Shown here in pieces: positions 18,313 through 27,004 of a stretch of 64,000 nt of DNA. The position numbers and the translations under genes are program-made. Origin of the DNA: Thiopseudomonas acetoxidans (lineage in GTDB: Bacteria > Pseudomonadota > Gammaproteobacteria > Pseudomonadales > Pseudomonadaceae). Under the pieces are notes generated by a model that was not told where the DNA came from, did not search any database, and saw only the letters and a list, made by a program, of their open reading frames with translations. The stretch spans positions 1-64,000 of the forward strand of contig NZ_JAUCDY010000008.1 of NCBI RefSeq assembly GCF_030362935.1, written 5' to 3'. Positions within the stretch are counted from its first letter, which is position 1. Each line of letters starts with the position of its first letter.

Positions 18313-19995
18313 ATGACTACAAAAGATGATACCAACAGAAAATATTCTTCCGTTTTGGTCGATGGCATTCAAAAAGCTCCGGCACGTTCCATGCTGCGTG
18401 CGGTCGGTTTTGAGGATAAAGACTTTCAACGTCCGCAGGTCGGTATTGCTTCGACTTGGAGTCAAGTAACACCCTGCAATATACATATCAATGGTTTAGC
18501 CGATGAGGTGGCCAAGGGTGTGTATGGCGTAGATGCTAAGCCGGTGATTTTCAACACCATCACCATCTCTGACGGCATCGCTAATGGTTATCAGGGCATG
18601 AAATATTCCCTAGTGTCACGCGAGGTGATTGCCGACTCGGTGGAAACCGTTGTTGGCTGCCAAGGTTTTGATGCGTTAATTACCCTAGGGGGGTGTGATA
18701 AGAATATGCCGGGTTGCTTAATAGCTATGGCGCGCTTAGACCGCCCCTCATTATTTATTTATGGCGGCACGATCAAACCCGGTAAAAACCACACCGATAT
18801 TGTATCCGTGTTTGAGGCTGTGGGTGCTAATGCGCGTGGTGATTTAAGCGAAGTAGAGGTTATTGCCATTGAAAAAAGCGCCATTCCAGGGCCCGGGTCT
18901 TGTGGTGGGATGTATACAGCAAACACCATGGCGTCTGCGATTGAAGCCTTGGGCATGAGTCTGCCGGGCAGTTCTGCTCAAGAGGCGGTGTCTGCTGAAA
19001 AGCGTACAGATTGCCAGCATGCTGGACAAGCTATTCGCTGGCTGATTGAGAACAATGTTAAACCCAGCGATATCATGACGCGCCAAGCTTTTGAAAACGC
19101 CATTACTGTGGTGATTGCCTTTGGCGGCTCAACCAATGCTGTGCTGCATTTATTAGCCATGGCAGATGCGGTCGGTGTCGAGCTGACGATTGATGACTTC
19201 ACCGAAATTGGCAAGCGTGTGCCTGTATTAGCTGACCTGCGCCCATCGGGTCGCTACCTGATGTCTGACCTGATTGAGATTGGGGGTATCGCACCCTTAA
19301 TGAAGCGCTTGCTGGACAAGGGGTTGTTGCATGGCGACTGCTTAACCGTCAACGGTAAAACACTGGCTGAAAACCTTGCGGGTGTAGAAGACTATCCTCC
19401 GGGACAGAAAATCATTATGCCATTTGATAAGCCGTTAAAAGCGGACAGTCATTTACGTATTCTGCGTGGCAGTCTTGCTCCAACCGGCGCGGTAGCCAAA
19501 ATCAGTGGGCAAGAAGGGATGAAATTCACTGGTAAAGCGCGGGTGTTTAATTCAGAAGAGGAGTCCATGGCCGCTATCTTATCAGGTGCAGTGGTTGCCG
19601 GTGATGTGGTGGTGATTCGTTACGAAGGTCCTAAGGGCGGCCCGGGTATGCGTGAAATGCTTTCGCCCACCTCAGCCATTATGGGGCGCGGCCTAGGTAA
19701 TGAAGTAGCGTTAATTACCGACGGTCGTTTTTCGGGTGGCAGTCATGGTTTTGTTGTTGGGCACATCACGCCCGAAGCTATGGTAGGTGGACCGATCGCT
19801 GTTATTGAAGACGGGGACACTATTGTGATTGACGCTGAAAAGGATGAAATTAATTTACTTGTCTCGGCAGAAGAAATGCAGCAACGCTTGAGCGCATGGC
19901 AAGCCCCAGAACCCAACGTCAAGCGCGGTGTGTTAGCTAAATACGCCAAAACGGTTGGTTCTGCTTCTGAGGGTGCGGTGACGGATGCATTTTAA
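18313..19995 (+). CDS. ilvD: Dihydroxy-acid dehydratase
   Basis: A 560-residue Fe-S enzyme of branched-chain amino acid and pantothenate synthesis, converting 2,3-dihydroxy-acids to 2-keto acids. Cluster and Mg ligands are in VTPCNIHINGLADEV, GGCDKNMPGCLIAMAR and GPGSCGGMYTANTMASAIEALG. The GRFSGGSHGFVVGHITPEA motif near residue 475 carries the catalytic Ser region. The length of about 560 places it in the shorter ([2Fe-2S]-type) IlvD group rather than the 610-residue E. coli type. It is monocistronic; no other ilv genes are in the window. Confidence 0.95.
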   Translation: MTTKDDTNRKYSSVLVDGIQKAPARSMLRAVGFEDKDFQRPQVGIASTWSQVTPCNIHINGLADEVAKGVYGVDAKPVIFNTITISDGIANGYQGMKYSLVSREVIADSVETVVGCQGFDALITLGGCDKNMPGCLIAMARLDRPSLFIYGGTIKPGKNHTDIVSVFEAVGANARGDLSEVEVIAIEKSAIPGPGSCGGMYTANTMASAIEALGMSLPGSSAQEAVSAEKRTDCQHAGQAIRWLIENNVKPSDIMTRQAFENAITVVIAFGGSTNAVLHLLAMADAVGVELTIDDFTEIGKRVPVLADLRPSGRYLMSDLIEIGGIAPLMKRLLDKGLLHGDCLTVNGKTLAENLAGVEDYPPGQKIIMPFDKPLKADSHLRILRGSLAPTGAVAKISGQEGMKFTGKARVFNSEEESMAAILSGAVVAGDVVVIRYEGPKGGPGMREMLSPTSAIMGRGLGNEVALITDGRFSGGSHGFVVGHITPEAMVGGPIAVIEDGDTIVIDAEKDEINLLVSAEEMQQRLSAWQAPEPNVKRGVLAKYAKTVGSASEGAVTDAF

Positions 19996-20012
19996 TATAA
20001 CGTCCTTAAGCT

Positions 20013-20348
20013 ATGTTATTGCAGCGAATTTATAACCTGAGCGTACTTATTATTAATAATCCAGCTAAAACTGATACAAACGGAATCAGTTGTGCCAATT
20101 GCCGAGCGTGCTGTTGCCGTTTAGAAGTTATACTCATTAGCCAAACAGGTGTTCCTGAGGAGCATATTGCGGTTGATGAGTGGGGTGGGGAAACCATGCT
20201 GCGTTTAGCCGATGGCTGGTGTTCTGCGCTGGACCGCGAAACTTACAGCTGCACTATTTACGAAAACCGTCCTTGGATTTGTCGCGAGTTTGAAATGGGT
20301 TCCCATGAGTGCCTTGAGGAGCGAGAGATCTTGAAGATAGTCCCTTAG
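20013..20348 (+). CDS. YkgJ-family cysteine cluster protein
   Basis: A 111-residue zinc/iron-chelating protein of the YkgJ (UPF0153) family. The Cys cluster begins CANCRACCCRLEV, followed by single Cys at GWCSALD, YSCTIY, WICREF and HECLEE, with the family-typical YENRPWICREFEMGS. Function is unknown for the family. It starts 17 bp after ilvD and could be co-transcribed with it. The first 20 residues are unusual, so the true start may lie further in at a non-ATG codon. Confidence 0.8.
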   Translation: MLLQRIYNLSVLIINNPAKTDTNGISCANCRACCCRLEVILISQTGVPEEHIAVDEWGGETMLRLADGWCSALDRETYSCTIYENRPWICREFEMGSHECLEEREILKIVP

Positions 20349-20371
20349 CGCTCAGGTAGACACTGCTGCGT

Positions 20372-20989
20372 TTAGGTGTCTTGCTGGGCAGCGTGACGCA
20401 TCATCACCCAGCTGGGAATGTCTAGGGTGGTCAGTGTGGCTAGAGTAGAAAAGCCGAATTTTGCATAGAGTTCAACGTTGCTTTGTTTGTCTGTTTCTAG
20501 GTAGAGGTTGTCCTCCTGGCCTTGGCTGCAGGCAAACTCAATCAGTTGTGTGCCGATGCCCTGTCCTTGCCATGCGGGCGCTACCGACAGTGGACCAAGG
20601 TGCCAGTGGGGTGTGGTTGGGTCGATGCGAGCCCAGGTACTTAGCCACGCAACCAGCCGCGCCGTACCGGCAGGGCTATTTGAGGTCAGTAGAGTTGGCA
20701 GCAGGCGCAGCAAGTCGAGCATTGAGGGCTGGCAGTGCCCCGGAGGTAACATGCCCAGTACACCAATCAAACACTCATCGTTAAAAATCCCATACAAATA
20801 CCCTTTGCGGTACAGGTAGTTGAGCATTCCCGGAAAAAAGCGCTGCAGCCGCTGCTGGCGTAATGTGGCAACAGTACCAAACACTCTAATGTGAATAGGA
20901 TTATCGCGCATGGCCTCAGCACAAAGCTTTGCCGCCGCGAGTAGGTCGCTTTTACGCAGTGGCTGAATGTCGTACGGCTGAGTAGTCAT
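20372..20989 (-). CDS. GNAT-family N-acetyltransferase
   Basis: A 205-residue acetyltransferase. The acetyl-CoA loop is LGPLSVAPAWQGQGIGTQLIEFA (Q/R-x-x-G-x-G/A type, near residue 135), followed by LYLETDKQSNVELYAKFGF, a standard beta6-beta7 segment. The N-terminus (DIQPLRKSDLLAAAKLCAEAM) is also GNAT-like. The substrate cannot be deduced. It is convergent with the YkgJ gene and divergent from ybiI. Confidence 0.85.
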   Translation of the reverse strand: MTTQPYDIQPLRKSDLLAAAKLCAEAMRDNPIHIRVFGTVATLRQQRLQRFFPGMLNYLYRKGYLYGIFNDECLIGVLGMLPPGHCQPSMLDLLRLLPTLLTSNSPAGTARLVAWLSTWARIDPTTPHWHLGPLSVAPAWQGQGIGTQLIEFACSQGQEDNLYLETDKQSNVELYAKFGFSTLATLTTLDIPSWVMMRHAAQQDT

Positions 20990-21134
20990 AGCAGTGCTCC
21001 TTACGATGAGTGTACTGCTTAGTCATTGGTCTGCAATAAGCACTTAGGCAGGGGGGTGATTGGGTTTGAGTGCGACTTGGCTGATCGGTTATGTGTAAAC
21101 TTAAGTTGAGCTTGGTACGATTTAGGAGCTAGAT

Positions 21135-21401
21135 ATGGCAAGCGGTTGGACACGTGATGGTGCAGTGCAGGATCAAATCGACGCCAGTATTGAAGATGCA
21201 GTGCAGCAAGCAAGAAGTAATTTACAATCTGGAGAAAGCGCTCAGGTTTGTGAGGATTGTGATGCCAGCATTCCAGAAGCAAGACGCGCCGCAGTTCCGG
21301 GCGTGCGGCTGTGCATAACCTGTCAATCAGCCGCTGAGCAGGACGAGGTTGCCGTGGGCGGTATTAATCGTCGAGGCAGTAAAGACAGTCAATTACGCTG
21401 A
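21135..21401 (+). CDS. ybiI: DksA/TraR-type zinc-finger protein YbiI
   Basis: An 88-residue four-Cys zinc-finger protein, nearly the same size as E. coli YbiI. The N-terminal MASGWTRDGAVQDQIDASIEDA, the finger CEDC...CITC and the ending NRRGSKDSQLR match that family residue for residue. It lacks the coiled coil with acidic tip of DksA, so it should not act on RNA polymerase in the DksA manner; the role is unknown. A 140-bp MITE is inserted ten bases after its stop codon. Confidence 0.9.
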   Translation: MASGWTRDGAVQDQIDASIEDAVQQARSNLQSGESAQVCEDCDASIPEARRAAVPGVRLCITCQSAAEQDEVAVGGINRRGSKDSQLR

Positions 21402-21411
21402 ACGCGCTTAA

Positions 21412-21551
21412 GAAGCCTCTGAATAACTACCTGCGTAGCTACCACTGCGTTAAAAACGTACTCAAAATGCTCATTTACTCGGTGTAAACTGCGCTTTTTC
21501 GCACGTTTTTGCCTTGTGTTAGCGTCCTCGGTAACGTTATTCAGAGGTTCC
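21412..21551 (+). mobile_element. 140-bp MITE, copy A, with TTAA duplication
   Basis: The ends GAAGCCTCTGAATAAC and GTTATTCAGAGGTTCC are inverted repeats with two mismatches, and TTAA flanks both sides (21408-21411, 21552-21555). It is base-for-base identical to copy C (29061-29200) and to the reverse complement of copy B (22962-23101). The terminal pattern GGAA..T..GAATAA and a 4-bp duplication resemble the IS5 group, so an IS5-type transposase supplied in trans is the likely mover. A hairpin core has arms 21452-21461 and 21501-21510. Confidence 0.9.
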
Positions 21552-21585
21552 TTAACCGTGCAGATTTTTAACCCATGGGGTCACG

Positions 21586-22062
21586 ATGCAAACAGTATCT
21601 ATTTTGGTGGATGTGCAAAACGTCTACTACACAACCCGGCAAGCCTTTGGTCGCAACTTTGATTACAACAAATTTTGGGCTCATGCGACCCATAACAGAA
21701 AGGTGGTAAAAGCCGTTGCTTATGCGATTGAGCGTGGAGACGAAAAACAAAAGCAATTTCAAAATATTCTCAAAGCTATCGGTTTTGAAGTAAAGCTAAA
21801 GCCCTATATACAGCGCGCCGATGGCTCTGCAAAGGGTGACTGGGATGTGGGCCTGGCGCTGGATGCCATGGAGTTTGCCGAGCTAAGTGATACGGTTGTT
21901 TTAGTATCGGGTGATGGTGATTTTGATTTGCTGGTCGAGAGAATAAGACGCAAAAAAGACACTGCGGTAGAGGTCTATGGCGTTAAAAAGCTAACCGCGG
22001 ATTCATTAATCCAGGCGGCAAGCAAATTTATTCCCATAGACTCAAGCTTGTTGCTTAATTGA
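21586..22062 (+). CDS. NYN-domain (LabA-like) protein, putative ribonuclease
   Basis: A 158-residue single-domain protein of the PIN-like NYN/LabA family. Acidic metal-binding positions are readable: SILVDVQNVYYTTR (first Asp), KGDWDVGLALDA (second) and VVLVSGDGDFDLLVERIRR (the paired Asp). This is the family signature of Mg-dependent RNases, but the activity is a family inference. It lies between MITE copies A and B together with an EAL gene, 123 bp upstream of the latter. The start ATG at 21586 has no strong ribosome site. Confidence 0.87.
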   Translation: MQTVSILVDVQNVYYTTRQAFGRNFDYNKFWAHATHNRKVVKAVAYAIERGDEKQKQFQNILKAIGFEVKLKPYIQRADGSAKGDWDVGLALDAMEFAELSDTVVLVSGDGDFDLLVERIRRKKDTAVEVYGVKKLTADSLIQAASKFIPIDSSLLLN

Positions 22063-22185
22063 ATGGATTTGGCTACGTAAATCGGCGCGCATACAATCAA
22101 GTTGATGTTAAGCTAGGCTCTGAAAGTGATGCTGTGCAATATGTCAGCGCTCTGTTTGAATGTATCAGTGAATAAGGTCGAGAGA

Positions 22186-22956
22186 ATGAACGAAGAGCCC
22201 ATAATCTATGATAGGTTTTCGTGTAATAAATGCGCAGATAAAGGCAGCTTGGATTTTGATTTCACCATGGCATTTCAACCCATTATAAACTGCAAAGTTA
22301 AGCAAATTTTTGGTTATGAAGCCTTGGTTCGTGGCTTAAATAATGAGTCCGCTTACTCCATTATCTCCAAAGTAAACGATGATAACCGTTACTTATTTGA
22401 TCAGCTGTGCCGCGTTAAAGCAATTGCGTTGGCCGCCAAACTAAAACTTGATTCGATGCTGAGTATTAATTTTCTACCCAATGCTATCTACAGACCTGAG
22501 CGCTGTATTCGTACCACGTTAGAAGCGGCTGAAAAATACGGTTTCTCAACCGATAAAATCATGTTTGAGTTTACCGAGGTTGAGAGAATTGAAGACAGCG
22601 ATTTCATTAAGCAAATTGTTGAGTTCTATAAACAATCTGGCTTTAAAACGGCTATTGATGACTTTGGTTCAGGCTATGCAGGCTTGGGTTTGTTGGCAGA
22701 TTTCCAGACCAATATTGTGAAGTTTGATATGGAGCTGATTCGTAATATCGATCAAGACGTATCACGGCAATCTATCATTAGAAACTGCTTAAACATTTTT
22801 TCAGATCTCAATATCCGCCCCTTGGCTGAAGGTGTCGAAACCCAAGGCGAGATGCGCTGGCTACGCGACGCTGGCATTGAGCTAATGCAGGGCTACCTGT
22901 TTGCCAGCCCGGGCTTTGAATGCTTACCAGCGGTTGATTTTAGCCAAATAAATTAA
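22186..22956 (+). CDS. EAL-domain c-di-GMP phosphodiesterase, stand-alone
   Basis: A 256-residue protein consisting almost only of an EAL domain. All hallmark catalytic positions are present: GYEALVRG, the Asn of SINFLPN, EFTEVE, IDDFGSGYAGLG, the Lys of IVKFDMELI, LAEGVET and QGYLFASP, so it should hydrolyse c-di-GMP to pGpG. Before the domain is a short CNKC motif that might bind metal. I start at the ATG at 22186 (MNEEPIIYDRF); a longer in-frame start at 22126 adds 20 residues without family support. MITE copy B begins five bases after its stop codon. Confidence 0.88.
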   Translation: MNEEPIIYDRFSCNKCADKGSLDFDFTMAFQPIINCKVKQIFGYEALVRGLNNESAYSIISKVNDDNRYLFDQLCRVKAIALAAKLKLDSMLSINFLPNAIYRPERCIRTTLEAAEKYGFSTDKIMFEFTEVERIEDSDFIKQIVEFYKQSGFKTAIDDFGSGYAGLGLLADFQTNIVKFDMELIRNIDQDVSRQSIIRNCLNIFSDLNIRPLAEGVETQGEMRWLRDAGIELMQGYLFASPGFECLPAVDFSQIN

Positions 22957-22961
22957 GTTGA

Positions 22962-23101
22962 GGAACCTCTGAATAACGTTACCGAGGACGCTAACACAAG
23001 GCAAAAACGTGCGAAAAAGCGCAGTTTACACCGAGTAAATGAGCATTTTGAGTACGTTTTTAACGCAGTGGTAGCTACGCAGGTAGTTATTCAGAGGCTT
23101 C
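22962..23101 (-). mobile_element. 140-bp MITE, copy B (inverted), with TTGA duplication
   Basis: This is the exact reverse complement of copies A and C. The target duplication is TTGA on both sides (22958-22961 and 23102-23105). Because it has its own duplication, it arrived independently of copy A. It separates the EAL gene from the deaminase gene. Confidence 0.9.
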
Positions 23102-23146
23102 TTGATACTGTGACCGTTATGGCTGCAGTATTTATAAAATAAGGAC

Positions 23147-23758
23147 GTGTACGCGATACCTATGAAAGCTCTTCTAAATCAAAAAAGCGTTAAAACCGAG
23201 CAGGCATTAAGAGCCATCGCCCATATGCCAACCAGCAGCTTGGCTGTTTTAATGGATAAGGACTTTGCGCAGAGTTTAACAGATGACGACTTTATGCGTA
23301 TTGCTGTGTTGCTGGCGCAAAAGAGCTATGACGAAGGCGGCTGCCCAATTGGTGCGGTAATAGTAGATAACACGACCAAGCAAATCCTTGGCAAGGGTCA
23401 TAACACGTTGGTGCAAGATAACCATCCGTACAGCCATGGTGAAACATCGGCAATCAAGGATGCAGGGCGAATTGATTTTAGTGACACCACGCTTTATACC
23501 AGTCTGAGTCCCTGCGAGGTTTGCGCAACGTTGTTGTCTTTACGTGGCTTTAACCGCGTGGTCGTTGGTGACGTTACCAATGCTTCGGGCACTGAAGTAT
23601 TCTTGCAGGAGCGAGGTATTCAGCTTGATATCCTCGAAGATGAGCAAGGAATAGCCTTGTACGCACGCTTTTGCTCGCAAAAGCCAGAACTAGAATTGGA
23701 AGATTGGCAGGGAGTCAGTGCTTGCCGCTCTATTGCTAACGCTAGGTCTTTAACGTAA
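23147..23758 (+). CDS. Zinc-dependent nucleobase/nucleoside deaminase, yeast cytosine deaminase-like
   Basis: A protein of up to 203 residues with a cytidine/deoxycytidylate deaminase fold. Zinc ligands and the proton-shuttle Glu are in PYSHGETSAIKDAG (HxE) and SLSPCEVCATL (PCxxC). The segments TTLYTSLSPCEVC, VVGDVTNASGTEVFLQERGI and the acidic-Trp end resemble fungal cytosine deaminase Fcy1 more than bacterial TadA or CodA. The fold starts only near residue 44, and the first 40 residues are unusual. The start is uncertain: GTG 23147 touches its AAGGA, while ATG 23162 or 23225 lack a well-spaced one. MITE copy B lies just upstream. Confidence 0.8.
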   Translation: MYAIPMKALLNQKSVKTEQALRAIAHMPTSSLAVLMDKDFAQSLTDDDFMRIAVLLAQKSYDEGGCPIGAVIVDNTTKQILGKGHNTLVQDNHPYSHGETSAIKDAGRIDFSDTTLYTSLSPCEVCATLLSLRGFNRVVVGDVTNASGTEVFLQERGIQLDILEDEQGIALYARFCSQKPELELEDWQGVSACRSIANARSLT

Positions 23759-23877
23759 GTATTGTGCGGCAGCCGGACCAACCCAGGGCAAAATTATCTC
23801 AATGTAATGCCTTATAAGTGCAGATCGGTTAATCTGGCTACTCTATAAAATTGTAGATTCGTTTTAGGAGAACTATC

Positions 23878-24300
23878 ATGTTACCAGCCAATATGCCTGT
23901 TGATGAATTTACCACCCCTGACCCCATTACTGTCACCGAAGACATGAACATAGAAGAGCTGAATACATTGATGAGTGAGCATGCAATTCGTCACTTACCC
24001 GTTTTGCGCGATGGTGTGGCAGTGGGCGTGATCAGCGATCGTGATGTACGTCTGTGTGCCGGCTTGTCGTTGGCGGAAAGATTTCAAGTAAGTGCAGGCG
24101 ATATAATGTCACCTGAACCTTTAACCGTGAGTTCCACCGCTGCGCTGGATGAGGTGGCGTTTCTTATGTCTGAGAACAAAATAGGCAGTGTGATTGTTCT
24201 GGAAGATGGTCAGTTTCTGGGTATCTTTACCGCTACCGATGCCTTAAATGCATTGATTGAAATAATTCGCAGTATGCCGCAGAGCTGTTCAGGCAGTTAA
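23878..24300 (+). CDS. Two-CBS-domain protein
   Basis: A 140-residue protein made of a tandem CBS pair (Bateman module). The first domain is about residues 10-65 (DEFTTPDPITVTEDMNIEEL, HAIRHLPVLRDGVAVGVISDRDVR) and the second about 77-135 (DIMSPEPLTVSSTAALDEVAFLM, GSVIVLEDGQFLGIFTATDAL). Such modules bind adenine nucleotides and regulate a partner; no effector domain is attached. It has a clear ribosome site (TAGGAG). It is monocistronic. Confidence 0.88.
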   Translation: MLPANMPVDEFTTPDPITVTEDMNIEELNTLMSEHAIRHLPVLRDGVAVGVISDRDVRLCAGLSLAERFQVSAGDIMSPEPLTVSSTAALDEVAFLMSENKIGSVIVLEDGQFLGIFTATDALNALIEIIRSMPQSCSGS

Positions 24301-24381
24301 ACAGGTTAGTAGTGTGGGAAAATAGCTTGCACGTAGTGAGTTGAAGAATACATTTTTTACTGTTGGCTAACCCAAGGCTAT

Positions 24382-24422
24382 TTGATTTAAATCTGGTTTT
24401 ACCATAATAAAAAAAGTAAAAT
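24382..24422 (+). promoter_or_regulatory. Possible Anr/FNR half-site promoter for the heme GGDEF gene
   Basis: TTGATTTAAATCTG (24382-24395) matches TTGAT-N4-ATCAA at 8 of 10 fixed positions. TAAAAT at 24417-24422 is a good -10, giving a site centred about 41 bp before a start near 24429, the class II spacing. The second half-site is imperfect, so this is tentative. The surrounding gap (24301-24542) has no gene. Confidence 0.3.
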
Positions 24423-24542
24423 ACTTTGAAAGTATACAAAACTGCACGATTGTTATTGCTTTGTCTGAATTTTTTCGAAGCTAAGCTGTGTATGCAATGG
24501 ATGCGTCAGTAGATAGGCTTTTCATGCTGGGGTTTTAGCTCA

Positions 24543-26609
24543 TTGAAAAAGATTATCCTGCAGTATCGTTACTGGCCCATTCCCATTTTGCTTTGGGCCG
24601 CTCTGGTGCTGGGTTCTTTTATGTGGAACCGCGCACAGGTGGAGCACAAGGTGTTTCATCTAGCTAATGACCGCGCCTACTTTGTGTTTAAGATGGTTGA
24701 ATCCGTGCGTTTATGGAATACACAGCACGGCGGGGTCTATGCCCCTGTTGATGAAGTCACGCCACCTAATCCCTATCTAATAATACCCGAGCGCGATATC
24801 TCTACCCCTTCGGGTAAAGCGCTCACCCTGATCAACCCAGCCTATATGACACGCCAGCTTACTGGTGTGGTAGAGGCTCTGAGTGGGTTGCGTTTGAATT
24901 TAACCAGTTTGCAACCGCTTAATCCCAATAATCAACCAGATGTTTGGGAGCGCGTGCAACTGGAAAAGTTTGAGCATAAAGCGCAAGACGTAAGTGAAAT
25001 TATAGGTCAAGGACGTGATGCTTCCTTTCGCTTTATCGCACCTCTGCATGTTGAAAAGCTGTGTCTAAAATGCCATGAGCATCAAGGTTATAAGCTGGGT
25101 GATATCCGCGGCGGACTGAGTGTCTCTTTTCCGGTTGAGCCGTTGTTCTTGGCAGAAACGGAGCAGCTCAGAAGTATTGGTCTGACGCATATGCTTGTTT
25201 GGTTAATACTGTCCATGCTGACGTTAGTTACCCTGTCACGTTACCGTCATCAACTGCTGACGCTAGAAACGGCTAAAATACAGACCGAGAAACTGGTGGA
25301 GCAGCGTACCGCTGAGTTACGTACAGAAGTGAGTGAGCGCACGCAAGCAGAAGCTCAGTTGCGCTTGTTTATAGAGTCTACCGGTGAAGGGATTATCGGT
25401 ATGAATGGGCAAGGCTTGTGCACTCTGGTTAACCCTGAAGCCATACGTTTGTTGGGTATGCACAAGGCTGAAGAATTATTGGGTAAATCAGTGCACGACG
25501 TGATTCACCACAGCATGGCGGATGGTCAAATGCACGAATTCGATGATTGTCCGCTGTATGACACGTTGCGCTCAGGGCGCATCATCCATGACGATACGGA
25601 TATTTTTTGGCGCATGGATGGCAGTAGTTTTCCAGTTGAATATCGCTCGCACCCATTGTTTGTTGAGGGGCGTGTACTGGGTGCGGTAGTGAGTTTTAGT
25701 GATATCACCGAGCGTAAAAAAGCCGAAGCGCAACTGCTTAAGTTGTCGAGTGCGGTGGAGCATATTCCAGCAGCGGCCATTATTACTGATATTGATGGTG
25801 TTATTGAGTATGTAAACCCAAGTTTCGAGGCTATGAGCGGTTATCAAGCCGAAGAGGTGATTGGTAAAAATCCACGTATTTGGCAGTCAGGACAAACCAA
25901 GCCAGAAACTTACCAGCAAATGTGGCAAGCCCTAAAATGTGGTCATGTATGGCAGGGTGAAGTGCTTAACAAAGCTAAAAACGGTCAACTGTTCTGGGAA
26001 ATGGCACGTATATCACCGATTAAAAATGAAGACGGGGTTGTTACTCATTTTGTTGCGGTAAAAGAAGACATTACTGAACGTAAATTACAAGATAAACAGA
26101 TATGGCATCAGGCCCACCACGATAGCCTGACCAATTTGCCTAATCGTGAGTTGTTTATTAAAGAGTTACAAAAAGCCATTGCAACCGCAGCGCAGGAAAA
26201 CACCTTGCTGGCTTTGCTTTATATCGACTTGGATGGCTTTAAGGCGGTCAATGATGAGTACGGCCATGCTACGGGCGATGAGTTACTGGTGAAAGCGGCC
26301 AAGAGGTTGTCAGCCTGTGTGCGCGATACGGACAATGTTGCGCGTCTTGGTGGAGATGAGTTTACTGTGACGCTGGCAGGCATTTTAGAGCGTTCTGCGG
26401 CGCAGCATGTGGCCAAGAAAATTGTTCATTCATTGGCGCAGCCATTTCAACTAGAGCATGTCAGCGTGAGTATCTCAGCTTCGGTTGGTGTGGCGCTGTT
26501 TCCAAGTGATGCGCAAACCCCCGATGAGCTTATTGACTGTGCGGACAGTGCAATGTATCAGGCTAAACAGGCAGGCCGTAATAATTTTTGCTGCTATAAA
26601 GCGAATTAA
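24543..26609 (+). CDS. Heme-binding DUF3365/PAS/PAS diguanylate cyclase
   Basis: A 688-residue membrane sensor. A helix at residues 11-28 is followed by a periplasmic Tll0287-like (DUF3365) domain containing the c-type heme motif CLKCH (174-178), then a second helix near 212-232. A coiled linker, PAS (about 272-392), PAS-PAC (about 400-514) and a GGDEF domain follow, with canonical RLGGDEF (603-607) and a product-inhibition site RDTD (594-597). It should make c-di-GMP in response to redox, gas or a ligand. A TTG start at 24543 keeps the first membrane helix, which the first in-frame ATG (24621) would remove. It may oppose the EAL protein upstream. Confidence 0.88.
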   Translation: MKKIILQYRYWPIPILLWAALVLGSFMWNRAQVEHKVFHLANDRAYFVFKMVESVRLWNTQHGGVYAPVDEVTPPNPYLIIPERDISTPSGKALTLINPAYMTRQLTGVVEALSGLRLNLTSLQPLNPNNQPDVWERVQLEKFEHKAQDVSEIIGQGRDASFRFIAPLHVEKLCLKCHEHQGYKLGDIRGGLSVSFPVEPLFLAETEQLRSIGLTHMLVWLILSMLTLVTLSRYRHQLLTLETAKIQTEKLVEQRTAELRTEVSERTQAEAQLRLFIESTGEGIIGMNGQGLCTLVNPEAIRLLGMHKAEELLGKSVHDVIHHSMADGQMHEFDDCPLYDTLRSGRIIHDDTDIFWRMDGSSFPVEYRSHPLFVEGRVLGAVVSFSDITERKKAEAQLLKLSSAVEHIPAAAIITDIDGVIEYVNPSFEAMSGYQAEEVIGKNPRIWQSGQTKPETYQQMWQALKCGHVWQGEVLNKAKNGQLFWEMARISPIKNEDGVVTHFVAVKEDITERKLQDKQIWHQAHHDSLTNLPNRELFIKELQKAIATAAQENTLLALLYIDLDGFKAVNDEYGHATGDELLVKAAKRLSACVRDTDNVARLGGDEFTVTLAGILERSAAQHVAKKIVHSLAQPFQLEHVSVSISASVGVALFPSDAQTPDELIDCADSAMYQAKQAGRNNFCCYKAN

Positions 26610-26625
26610 TCTGTGCAGATAGCCT

Positions 26626-26790
26626 TGTGGGAGCACCGTTCTTGTGGGGGCGCAGCTTCTGCGCGATGCGAGCGATAAAACCAACGCAAATGCTGCCGGA
26701 AAATCCACCTGCTTCTGGCGATGGGGACGAGCAGTAAGCTTCAGTGCTGCAGGTTAATCCCAATCGCGCAAAAGTTGTGCTCCCACCAAA
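26626..26790. repeat. BIME-like pair of REP hairpins
   Basis: A forward REP hairpin GCGCAG-CTT-CTGCGC (26650-26664) and an inverted one (26766-26780) are joined by a spacer similar to that of the 115-bp repeats at the window start (CAGTAAGCTTCAGTGCTGCAG). The left part, including AGCACCGTTCTTGTGGG, recurs inverted at about 29240-29280 on the other side of rlhA. The rest of the 26610-27004 gap shows no gene. Confidence 0.75.
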
Positions 26791-27004
26791 ACTGTTACGC
26801 GTGTTGCTACACCTGCCAACACCGTGCCGTCTAACACACAGCTGTCGCAGGTATGACCTGTTCCTACCGAGGGTTGCGTTCCAAAGCATTGCTCCAACAG
26901 TCGCTTTAACAATATGCCCCGGCCGTCATATGCCTGTATGATCGACTGCGCGATAATTTTTTATAATCCTTCCTACGCTTTTATTATTGAGTGTTTTGTT
27001 ACTT

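Noticed and set aside
21408..23105. MITE A and MITE B as the ends of one composite transposon carrying the NYN and EAL genes
   Set aside because: Each copy has its own target duplication (TTAA and TTGA), so they inserted separately; the outermost flanks do not match.
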